Of a stretch of DNA of 64,000 nucleotides, positions 36,728 through 47,004 are shown piece by piece (position 1 is the stretch's first letter; every line of letters begins with the position of its first letter). A model generated the notes under the pieces. It was given only the letters and a program-made list of their open reading frames with translations. It searched no databases and had not been told where the DNA came from. The translations under genes and the position numbers were made by a program. The stretch is taken from NCBI RefSeq assembly GCF_036785885.1, contig NC_092323.1, positions 992,001-1,056,000 of the forward strand, given 5' to 3'. Origin of the DNA: Coffea arabica (taxonomy: Eukaryota > Streptophyta > Magnoliopsida > Gentianales > Rubiaceae).

Positions 36728-39150
36728 GATGATCTCACAAGGGCAGGCTAAAATCAGACCTTACATTCACCCAAATGCGCACATCGAAATCAACTCCTCT
36801 CTTCCTACATCTCTCCTTTACAAACCCCAAATACCATAAACAAAGGCATTAGGTTTAACAAGAATTTTAGTTTTGGTTTTTGCCTGCGCAGGAACTGGAG
36901 TAGTTTGGTCAAGAGCAATCATACTTGAGCTCCAAACTGGCACCATCCCCGGTGGACATTGGCCCACTAGCAACTCCAACCTTCTCCGCAACTGCAATCG
37001 AATCTCCTCCAGTGATGTTTGAGTCCCTTGCGCTCAGGTCTGCTTGCTTGCTTTTCAGTGGCCTGCAAAAAATATTTGCATTTCTATCGACAACATAATC
37101 TTCCTTTCGTTAACCAACCCCCCTCCTCCTCCTCCTCTCCTCCTTCCCCAACACCAAAACAAGGGAAAAAAAAGAGAGAAAAAACACGTTATTATAATAG
37201 TTAATGCAGGTTACAATAACGGTATTACGTGTCAAGTATTCCTCAAGAAAGGTGCAGGCCCAATCGCAAAACACGCAACCCTGCAACATAGTACAGTTGC
37301 AACGCCTTTCTCCGTTAGCAATTCTTCGTATAACAAAAGTATCTTGATCTCATTTGACCTCGTAATAGACAATCCAACCAGAGTGCTTCCATCTTGCCTT
37401 CTTTCCCCAACCCCCCAACCCAAGGGCTAATCTTATCCGACGCATTCATGAAAAATATGAAACCAAATTCCATATCCAAGCTTACAAGCCTCGGTTCTGA
37501 TGACAAATTCAAAGGCCTCCATCCAATATTACAGTTTTTGTAGTCTCCAAGACCTCACTGAATCTTTTGAGAGAGTCCAGTCCAATATCCCGTCTCATCC
37601 AGCCATCTGGAATAGCAGATGCCGGCACGACTTATGATAATAAACACAAACTTTCAGCTTTTCGACTCACTATTTGGGCCAAAAATGCACGAAGACCAAA
37701 GCATCTGAGATAATCAGCATAATAAGGTGCACGCAATTGAAGAATTTTAATCTTTTCAGAATGCACATAGAAAGTTCCAAAGGAGCAGCGCTTTAAGAAG
37801 CAGACCTGGCAGTTGGCATCAAGGGCAAACTTGCCTACAACAAACATCATCACTAGGCAGCAACAGGCTAACTCCTTTGGCCTTGGCCTCCTCAAGAAGT
37901 GATGTTGCAACATATGACTTGTCCTCCTCTACCAATGACAATCCCACTGAAAGACCTTGAGCTTTGTAGGATGTGAAGATCATTTCCCCACCCAAAAGCA
38001 AAATGTCAACCTGCTCCAAAAGCAATTCAATCCCTCCAATCTTTGAGGAAACCTTTGAACCACCCACACCAGCAGCAAATGGACTTTTTGGGTTTGAAAC
38101 GGCACCAACCAGTGAACCTAACTCCTATAACAGCAGCAGAACAAATTAACATCAACTGACAGGAATCTCAGAAGCAAGCAACAAATACTGGCAACATCAA
38201 TCAGGTAACATGGATTCACAATGTGGCATTTTAAATGCACAAGATTGTTTGTAGAATAATAGCTTAGATGAAGCAAGCAAACCTTTTGTAAGAGGAACCC
38301 CCTAACTGAAGGTTTCAAGAATTTTGTGACACCTTCTGTGGAAGCATGCGGTCTGTGTGCAGTACCAATGTAGCATTAACATGTGTATCTTTTAATGAGA
38401 CAAGCTTCTTTGAATATTCAGGTTAACCTATTCAACAATTCTAAAGGAGAAAGAACGCACGTACAGCAAGATTTAATCTTTCATAACAAAATGAAGTATC
38501 ATATGACCAACTTCTTTTTGCTTTAAAGAAAAGAAAAAAAATTATTTTAAGTGAATTGTAGCCTACTTTGAGAGGACATACCTGAATACCAAGTAATTTT
38601 GATAAGCACGCGACAAGAGGGGCCAGACTGAAATTTGGAGTCACACATTTTGGGTGGCCCTGGAAGCGTGGAGAGCTTTGTTCATTTGTGAATCAAATCA
38701 AGATGAATGCAATGAAAGACATGATCCAAAAGAGAAGACAATTATGTGCATGCAAGAATTAGGCAACCAACCTTGTTCATAACCAAATCATCCAAAATAT
38801 CTAAGGAAATGATAACTCTAAGTTGCAAGATCATACAAAGAAAATATCAGCTTCATACTTTCTTTTTTAAATTCATAATCCTTGAATCTAGATACAAACC
38901 GGGATTTCTTTTCTTAGTGGGAAGCTGGCTCATCCTCACCCAACAGTCCAAAAGAATAATCGTAGTGCTCCATGTAAACAACCTTGAAGACTGAATACAT
39001 CCATAAGACTAACACATAAACTTTCAATAAATTCAAACCTGTTAAATCATTGTGCCAAGTTTGAAACTTTATATAAAATTAGTTTGTAGTGTAGTTAAGC
39101 AGCAGCATTGAAAGCATGAAGCATAATTAATTTCACAAAATAGGATATAT
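36728..39150 (-). pseudogene. PGK pseudogene from segmental duplication of the plastid PGK
   Basis: Remnants in correct order and spacing match the plastid PGK at 47005-49832: exon 6 (about 36880-37065), exon 5 (37510-37635), exon 4 (37806-38125), exon 3 (38282-38420) and exon 2 (38582-38661). Introns and 3' UTR also match (for example, GAAGCTGGCTCATCCTCAC near 38920 and 49005), so this is a DNA-level duplication, not a retrocopy. Exon 1 with transit peptide and start is absent; homology fades near 39080-39150. Exon 3 is truncated and breaks off soon after its GTAHRAHAS-coding part, and exon 6 lacks the stretch for LLEGK. Exon 4 is frameshifted near DDVCCRQ and the first glycine-rich loop is altered ([10 protein letters not shown]). 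It cannot make PGK. Confidence 0.9.
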
Positions 39151-39323
39151 TGTACATACAAAGAATTATTACAGGATGTGTTATAAAGTGTGGCTACCTT
39201 TCACAAAGCAAAGCTAAATATATTACATTCAAACTAACAAAATCAAGGACAAATTACCAAACATGAAATGTACTACTAGTCCATGCTGAAAGTAGGATCC
39301 GTACCCGTCATCGTTTCTGCTCT

Positions 39324-41462
39324 CTAGGTGCTTTTCCTTCTCATGTGGTGTAGAATCAGAGGTACTCCTTCAAATAGATGTGACAAGTAATTCTCCAAAT
39401 CCTCAGACGTGTACTTTATGTACTTTCCAGCATGTTTGCCACTCTCTAGATGACTCCCAAATCTCCCCATGAAGGAACGATAAGCTGGAATCAACTTCTC
39501 TGAAATAGATATCTTAAGCTCATCTCTAAGTTGCAAGTCAGGGACCTTCCAAGCCGTCTGTATCCTATAAATATCTTCAAAACAAGCATTGAAATTCTTA
39601 AACCTCTCCTTCAAAAGCACCTTCGACGCATTACTTGAGCTCCCTCCAATCCCTTCGTCCTTCAAACAAGACAACACCTTGCTCCATGATGCTCTAAGAT
39701 AACTTGTTGCATGCTTTCTAATCTGACCACGACGTTTCCGGATCCAATCATCACCCAAATATTTTGCAAGATCCGAATCTTTAACCTTCTGAACAATGTA
39801 AAGTATATTATTCATCAGAAACACAAATTTCAGCCCTTCCTCCTCATACATGCTTGACTTCTCGTCAAGGTTCAATTCCAAGGACAAGATCAAAGACAGC
39901 AAACGCAGTCCTATTGGACTCATGTTTTTGGCCTCCAGCTCTTCACCATCATTAACCACCTTTGCGTCCTTGGCTTCTGCTTCTTTTGCATCCTCACATT
40001 CAGCTTCCAATAATGCATTAAGTGTATCACTGTAATCAACGAGCAACTTCACATAATTCATTACATAACGCGTCAAGGGGTGAATCTCACCATTTTGAAT
40101 TGGCCTCCTTGAGCTCTCATTCTGAACAGCATTCTGAAATTCAACAAAAGTCCCAATGGCTGCCTCACCCAACCCATCCACAACTCCCTGAGCCTCACTG
40201 TATACCATGTCACCTGCTTCTTTATCACTGCAAAGCTTCTTCAAATCAGGCAAAACATCTTTAAGTGCATCATACATATCAAGAATTCTGAACAACTTCT
40301 CTGATGACCTTCTACCAATAGCCACTGCTTCCCCGAAATTTAATAGCTGCATCACACATCCCTTGGTGGCCTCAATAAAGCAAACATCTTCAATAACATC
40401 CAAACCAGAAAAAATCTCCTCGCAGAGGCACTTTTCAGCGGTTAACAATATCCTGACCACAATTTTCAGCGCGTGAATCCATTTTTTCATTTTCTCATCC
40501 AAAGACTTCCACTCTATCCTCTGAACATCCTCGATACTAAGCTTCTCAACCCCTAAAATTGACATACACTCATCCAAGACATCACGACGGACGCTCGAAT
40601 ACACCTGACAACACTCCTTCTCATATCCTGCACGTATCATTCGGTCAGCAATTCCTTTGAGATCTAAAATAGCATCAGGGTTTACCAAATCATGAAATAA
40701 TTCATCACTCCCCACACTCCCCTTGGCCACATGGCGATTATATCTGCAATAGACAATGCCGTCGCCATCACCCTCATTGTCATTGCCATCTCCATCATTA
40801 TCGCCATGATCAGCAAAACTGCAAACCCCACTGCTGCTAGACTCCAAATCAGGAATCTGTGTAACTCCATCTGCAGGAGTGGAGGAGGAGTCAGAAGTGA
40901 GGCGAACCAAGAACTCATCGATCCTCTCAACATCCAGAGGAACCGTGTTCTGGATTAAGGTGTGACGAAACTCCTCTTCCAACCTTGACATAGCCAACTG
41001 CAGAGCATTCTCCACCCGCTCCAATTCCACACTTTCCAAAGCCAAGTCCTCCATCAACTGTATAACATAATCAACAGCCTGAAAATAATCATCAATGACA
41101 AACTCATCGCTATTTGAGTCCCACCGGTGGATCAGCTCCTCAGCGGCCTCCAATTGCAAATCGGCTTGACTGTTGGGGGAAAAAGACGACATGTTGTCAT
41201 CCCACCCACCAGCACCACCGCTGCCGCCAGCCACGACAGAAGGAGAGGAAGTTGAAGAGGGCGACGCAGCTGCAGCTGCGGCAGAAGCTGACGATGTCTG
41301 CATGATGTTAGACAGATTAGCAAAACGGGCGTCGATTGACGAAAAAAGAAGAATCATATCATCTGTGTTAATGTTTGCTGAAGAGTTAAGGCTCTTGAGG
41401 ATGTGTTGGGCAGCTGCTAAGACTTTTTGCTCTCCATCAGTACTACAAGTTGTCACCGCCAT
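39324..41462 (-). CDS. EXO70 exocyst subunit, intronless
   Basis: A single 712-residue open frame starting [19 protein letters not shown]. An upstream in-frame Met at 41576 adds 38 basic, low-complexity residues and is less likely. The N-terminal helical rod includes [11 protein letters not shown] and [14 protein letters not shown], followed by a Ser/Ala/Gly linker. The C-terminal Exo70 domain has [54 protein letters not shown] and a final [11 protein letters not shown]. Plant EXO70 genes are commonly intronless. The protein binds phosphoinositides and tethers vesicles to the plasma membrane as part of the exocyst. The N-terminus resembles EXO70D-type members, but subfamily assignment needs a tree. 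It lies between PGK-derived loci on the same strand and is functionally unrelated to them. Confidence 0.93.
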   Translation of the reverse strand: MAVTTCSTDGEQKVLAAAQHILKSLNSSANINTDDMILLFSSIDARFANLSNIMQTSSASAAAAAASPSSTSSPSVVAGGSGGAGGWDDNMSSFSPNSQADLQLEAAEELIHRWDSNSDEFVIDDYFQAVDYVIQLMEDLALESVELERVENALQLAMSRLEEEFRHTLIQNTVPLDVERIDEFLVRLTSDSSSTPADGVTQIPDLESSSSGVCSFADHGDNDGDGNDNEGDGDGIVYCRYNRHVAKGSVGSDELFHDLVNPDAILDLKGIADRMIRAGYEKECCQVYSSVRRDVLDECMSILGVEKLSIEDVQRIEWKSLDEKMKKWIHALKIVVRILLTAEKCLCEEIFSGLDVIEDVCFIEATKGCVMQLLNFGEAVAIGRRSSEKLFRILDMYDALKDVLPDLKKLCSDKEAGDMVYSEAQGVVDGLGEAAIGTFVEFQNAVQNESSRRPIQNGEIHPLTRYVMNYVKLLVDYSDTLNALLEAECEDAKEAEAKDAKVVNDGEELEAKNMSPIGLRLLSLILSLELNLDEKSSMYEEEGLKFVFLMNNILYIVQKVKDSDLAKYLGDDWIRKRRGQIRKHATSYLRASWSKVLSCLKDEGIGGSSSNASKVLLKERFKNFNACFEDIYRIQTAWKVPDLQLRDELKISISEKLIPAYRSFMGRFGSHLESGKHAGKYIKYTSEDLENYLSHLFEGVPLILHHMRRKST

Positions 41463-42029
41463 TTCCCCCTTTTTCCTCGTCTGTCTCTCATCCTCTTCTA
41501 TTTCTTTTCTTCTTCTCCCTAAGACAAAATAGATGTAATTTTGTGAGTGACAAAAGGGGGGATTATTAAAACACACACAAAAAAAAAATGTATTTCAGAG
41601 TAATTAATAATTACACAAAAATGTAGTGAAGATGTCTAAATTCATAGAGTCTGATTATAACGTTTGGGCTATGCAGAAATAAGGCGTCACCAGCACAAAA
41701 TCCAAGACAAAAAATGACCAAATTAAAAAACCTCATTTCAATGAAATCTTTGATCAGAAAATGAAACAGAATATGTATGACCACAGACCTGCCAAATACC
41801 AACCACTTATTGCACAAAGAACCTCATTCACTGCAGTAGTTTCAAAACACCGAGAACATTGGCACTAAGCAATGCATAACAGGAGGTCAAGCCCATAGTG
41901 AAATTTATTCAAACTTCCATTTATACTCTACAGGGCCAACTAATTTTTAAAATCTAATCCACTCAGGGAAAATGCTGAGATATGCCGAGTTATGTATGGT
42001 ACGCAATTTGGGAAAATAGGACAAAAAAA
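41463..42029. other. EXO70 promoter / PGK-B 3' flank
   Basis: AT-rich spacer. The part near 41850-42029 resembles the PGK-A 3' flank (GCATAACA, AAATTTATT, AATCTAATCC words), as expected from tandem duplication of PGK. No other gene seen. Confidence 0.5.
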
Positions 42030-44473
42030 CTATTCAAGCATCTTCACGGGCAAGAATTCCAAGCTTGCAGAACCACCTTCTCCACCTGTTGAGATATGGC
42101 TCATCTTATCAGCAAACCCTGCCTTTTCCATAGCAGCTACATAGTCACCACCTCCAATGATCGTTGTCACTCCATTGCCACTAAGCTCTGCCAATTTTTT
42201 TGCAATAGCCTGAACATGAAAAGATCATCAAACACAAAATTTTACTTCATACGCAAAAGGCAACAGATGTACGCTACTGCAAAATCCGAGACAAATGATA
42301 CCTCTGTTCCCGTGGCAAATTTGTCAAACTCGAAAACCCCCATTGGTCCATTCCAAATAATGGTTTTAGTAGTATCTAAAGCTTCAATAAATGACTTGAT
42401 AGCATCAGGTCCAATATCCAACCCCATCCAACCATCAGGAATTCTAGAAGCTGCAACAACCTGCAAAAAAGCTTGGGTCCTTTTCAAAACCATAAAAAGC
42501 AACCAATTCTTACAGTATAGAATTAGAAATTAATTACTTCAACCCATATCAATGACTTGAGATATAACATACAGCATCAACTAGTTAGACAACAAGTGTC
42601 AATTTGTTTGATCCTAGTGGGCGGAGAGAGAGGGGGGTGAGTTTTGATTTCCAACCTTGCTGTTTGCATCAGCAGCAAACTTGTCAGCCACAACTACATC
42701 AGTGGGAAGCAACAGGGAAACTCCCTTGGCCTTAGCCTTCTCGATGAATGATAGGGCAAGATCAAGCATGTCCTCCTCCACAAGTGAGGATCCAACAGAG
42801 TGCCCTTGGGCCTTATAGAATGTAAAGATCATTCCACCACCCAGTAAAAGGATGTCAACCTTATCTAACAGCGACTCGATCACACTAATCTTAGTTGAGA
42901 ACTTTGAACCACCAAGAATTGCAGCAAATGGTTTCTTGGGATTTGCCACAGCTCCAACGAGATAATCAAGCTCCTGAGGCAGGAAAGCACAGGACAAACG
43001 TTACTCTGCAAATGCATGTGCCATGAAGAAAGTGAAAGGAGTCGCTCAACTGAAAAACCAACCTTCTGCATCAGAAATCCAGAAACAACGGGCTTCAAAT
43101 ATTTGGCTACTCCTTCGGTGGAAGCATGGGCTCTATGTGCAGTTCCAGAAACATCATTAACATACAAGTCTGCAAGAGAAGCCAACTTCTTTGCAAATTC
43201 AGGATCATTCTTATCCTCTTCTTTGTAAAACCGGACATTCTCCAGGAGCAAAACACCTCCTTCTGGCAAGGAAGCCACTAATTTCTCAACTTCTTCACCA
43301 ATACAATCATTTGCCATCTTGACCTATTTGAGTGAAGATATAGAAGGTTTGCGAAAGAAAGCCCCTTAGCCTGTCAAAATTAAGGGGGGAAAGGAAAGAA
43401 AAAACAAAACATGGAAGTACACTTAAACAACAGACCTCAACCCCAAGGAGTTCAGAGAGTCTAGGAACAAGGGGCTTCAAGCTGTACTTTGGGGTGACAC
43501 CTTTTGGGCATCCCTGACATCAATATCCAGGCAAATACATCATTTGATTTGCTCCATGCCAAAAAGCTGACAATTACAAAAGCTATATAACCACCATTCA
43601 TAAGCAAAACGCAAGCAGGACCTCTAAACTCCAGAATGGAAAATAAATAAGGGGATAAAATAATTATGCTATCCATGTAATACTTGTTACCCAAGTAATT
43701 TACATGAAAAATGCTCAATAAAATCCAAGACAAGACAATAAAACCAAGTTCATTGAGGGCCACTCATTTCTATCAAAAAAGGTTATACGTTTACAAGTAA
43801 AGTTTGAACTGTGCAACAGTTGTCGTACTAAAATATGATCATCCATTTTTCTTTTTCTTTTCTTTTTTTTTTGGCATACAATGAACCATTTTTTTTTTTT
43901 CTGTGAAGTATGTAATCATTATAATTTGCAAGTATCAAAGTTTCTCTAGTATAAGATGTCCAATGAAACAATCGGAATAATAATAACAAATAAAAGCCAA
44001 ATTTTGAGGCGAATAGAATTGCCATTAATTTGAAAACACATTTTGGCGTAACATTGAACGACGTAATTGCAGAATCATACATTAGAAGAAAAAAAAAGAA
44101 TCAACTACAATCAAATTGGCATTGACCTCAAACCGACTGTTCTGAATAAGTAGTAATAACATGGACTAATACAGGAAATATTACAGCAATGGATATCTAT
44201 GGAAAACGCTCCAAAACGTTGAGAAGGTAATGTAGACAAGTGTACAGATACTAGAGAGAGAGAGAGAGAGAGACGAACGAGGTGAGAAGCGAGGATAACT
44301 TTAGCACCGTAGGCGATCAAGTAATTAATGGTGGGGACGGCGGCGCGGATTCTGGCGTCGTCGGTGATGTTGAAATTGTCATCCAAAGGAACGTTGAGAT
44401 CCACCCTTACAAAAACCCTCTTCCCCTTGAGATCAGGTTCCTTGAGTGATCCCATGCTCCTTTGTGCCGCCAT
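42030..44473 (-). CDS. divergent cytosolic-like phosphoglycerate kinase paralogue (PGK-B)
   Basis: Six minus-strand exons: 44279-44473, 43436-43513, 43063-43323, 42656-42973, 42302-42460 and 42030-42209. All junctions are phase-consistent and the frame is open for 396 aa without a transit peptide ([17 protein letters not shown]). It is very similar to PGK-A over most of its length, but several otherwise invariant motifs differ. GRPKG is GCPKG, losing the Arg that contacts the 3-phosphoglycerate phosphate. DAFGTAHR is [13 protein letters not shown] is GGSKF, and GGGDSVAA is GGGDYVAA in the nucleotide-phosphate loop. [14 protein letters not shown] is rearranged to [17 protein letters not shown] with a shortened C-terminus. 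The catalytic scaffold is preserved, but activity is doubtful. It could be an early pseudogene, a regulatory or moonlighting protein, or an allele with sequence errors. Confidence 0.8.
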
Positions 44474-45272
44474 ATCTCCAATCGTAATACCGGGGGTAGT
44501 ATTATTCAATCCGATCGTGTATGTGTAATTTCAAAGGGAGAACCAACAATCAAATACTAGCATGATGTCAGTGATTAATGCGCCACAATCATAATGAAAA
44601 GAAATGATAAATTGATTGACTCAACTTCTAAAATACACCCAACAAAAAAAAAAAGGAATGAGATAGTAAAAAGCTTGAATCGAATTGAAACTTAAAAGAG
44701 ACGAAGACGACCAAGCAAACAACATACAATGATGGATGCGATGGAGAGCTTTCCTCTGCCGTCCGCGGTTTGGATGATGGTCAAGGAAAACCCCCTTGCC
44801 TGCCGGTTGCTGCCTACGAGCTTCCAGGGATCAGACCCCGCGGTGAGAGTTTATTTAGTAATAATTAGTCTACCCGAAATGGTTAAGTGGAAAACCCCTT
44901 GCCGCCTACGGGTTACGGAAGCTGAGATGCAAGCACGACGTCGTCTAGAGCAATCTATTGGCGTTTGCGTCGCGTTTGAGTTTACCGGACTTGGCAAGGC
45001 CTCACTTATATCTTAGTTCGGGCAGGATACAAGGGGGAAAAAAAATCGTTCTATTTTACCCCAAAAAAAGGTCTTTCTTAGTCAACAGTAACGCTTAGGT
45101 TGGTTGCTTTAGATTTGACGGGAAAAGAAAAGAAAGCGAGGGAAGATTTTTCCTTTTTTTTTTTTTAATGTTTCAAAGTTGCGGAGCAAGGAAAAGGAAA
45201 AATATGGGAAGATTTGCAGCCTGTTCCGCTTCTACCATGTAATGTAATAGCAATTACGATCACTATAAAAAA

Positions 45273-45317
<45 letters not shown>

Positions 45318-45849
45318 ACAATGATAATAATGGGTTTTTTCAAGATTCCGATATCCATTTACGGATGTTTGGTACCCGCCGCTATGAATGGGAATGCCTC
45401 CTTTTTTCTTTTTTCTTTTTTTTTTAATTATTTGTTTCTTTTTCCATCCTTCTTTCCTGCGTTGATTTGCAGGAAGTTCAATCGAAGCGCTGACAGAGTA
45501 CAAAATCATTTAAATCAAATCCCCTCGCTAACAATTAATATCCTTTTGGATTCCGAATATTTCACCAAAGAATCAAGAACCTAATTTCTTAGCATCCAAA
45601 GTAATTAATTGTTTTTCCTGGGATTATTTCTAGCTAAACCATCTCCTAGGAAGCCAATAGATAAAGATCTTCATGGGGAGATTTGTGAATCATCAATTGC
45701 CTAAGAGATTCACTATCAATTATGTGGATAAATTGGCCAAGCCAATCTCTTTGGATTCCAACCTATTTCCATTTCTGTAAGCAAGGGAAGAAAATAGAGA
45801 GGGAAAGAACTTGGAAGGGATGGACAGCAGCGTAGAGGAAAAGAGAATA
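44474..45849. promoter_or_regulatory. PGK-B upstream region with 43-base C homopolymer
   Basis: 5' flank of PGK-B. A GC-richer stretch at about 44730-45010 (GCCGTCCGCGG, GGGATCAGACCCCGCGG, CCCTTGCCGCCTACGGGTTA) stands out from its surroundings and is not explained by any feature I recognise. A homopolymer of 43 C lies at 45275-45317 (G on the PGK coding strand). No gene seen. Confidence 0.45.
45275..45317. repeat. poly(C)43 homopolymer
   Basis: Uninterrupted run of 43 C preceded by 8 A. The length could vary between individuals or be an assembly estimate. The G-rich strand could form a quadruplex. Confidence 0.85.
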
Positions 45850-46085
45850 TTTTACTGTAGCAGAGTTTTTAAGGTATATTTTGAGATATTTTTAGAATAT
45901 ATTTTGGAATATTTAAGAGTAGTAGAGTTTTTATAATATATTTTGGGATATTTTTTAAACATTTAAAAACATTTAGACTACTCACTTTTTAGAGTACCTT
46001 TTAGAGTAATTTTTAAAAATTTCTATAGTATTTGAAAAACTGATTTTTGAAAAAATTGATAGATCCAAACAGAGAGCTATTGATA
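45850..46085 (-). mobile_element. truncated MITE remnant, sister of the copy at 2150-2396
   Basis: The reverse complement begins CTCTCTGTTTGGATC and runs through TCAGTTTTTCAAATA, AAAAGGTACTCTAAAAAGT, AAATATTCCAAAATAT and AACTCTGCTACAGTAAAA. That matches the TTI1-intron copy almost word for word. This copy keeps the terminus that the other lost, and lacks the GGAGCC terminus. Non-coding. Confidence 0.6.
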
Positions 46086-47004
46086 TCCCTAAGAGTTAAT
46101 AACAATAAATCCCCTTAAGGTAATAACCATTTTACACTTTATTCTCGAATATTATTTTCCTCTTAAGTTGTTTATTTGTCCCTAAAACCATTAGCTAACT
46201 CTATTATTTATTTTGTACCATTTAAGACAAAATAATAATGTTTAAAAAAATTAATATTCCTAACATAATAATAAAAACAATTATATATATTTATGGATAT
46301 AGATTTTGTTAGAAACACAATACGATTGAAACACACGTGTTCAGTCATGTAGGATATATTATTGCTCAAATGAGGAAAATAGAGTAGCGAAAAATATAAC
46401 CAATTTTGCTGCGAGCTTAGTACATGATGTGCAGCGGAAGCACAGCTCCCCGCTGTGGATCTCACAGCGACATAGTTTAAGCTCTTTAACTTATTTTTGA
46501 TGGATATTGGTCTAGATGTAAATAGAAACACTTTCATTGGTAATAGAAATGAAAATTTGCCACTCTGACCCAAAAAAAAAGAAGAAGAAAGAAATGAAAA
46601 TAATCCGAGCACTCCTCAAAAAATCTCACACTCCTCAAACTTTATCTAATGCAAATGAAAGGAGTGTTTGAGATTCTTTTAGGAGTGCTGATATCATTTT
46701 GCAAAAGCAACTACCAACATGTGTTTTCTCTCCGCATAAGAGAATGGATTAGATGACTGAGAATGAAAAAGATGATTGTACTTCAAATTTAGACATGCAA
46801 CTGTTATTGCTTGCGATATTGGTAGTTAGTTTGTGACTTTATTCAGATGATCTGGGAAAGGACAGGCAAAATCAGACCTGACATTGAGCCAAAGGTGAAC
46901 ATCTACAATAACTCACTGCTTCCTACATCTCTCGTTTACAAACCCAAAGACCATAAAGAGGCATTAGGTCGAAATATATATATATATATCAGCTTTGGTT
47001 CTGC
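46086..47004. other. intergenic spacer and plastid PGK 3' flank
   Basis: AT-rich. The last about 150 bp are probable PGK 3' UTR with an (AT) run at 46975-46989, and their sequence is shared with the pseudogene flank at 36728-36880. No gene seen. Confidence 0.5.

Noticed and set aside
39324-41576. Upstream Met at 41576 as the EXO70 start
   Set aside because: The extra 38 residues are low-complexity and read like 5' [17 protein letters not shown] is a typical EXO70 beginning.
45165-45509. Glycine-rich protein encoded across the poly(C) tract
   Set aside because: The glycines come only from the homopolymer; no start context, splice support or family similarity.
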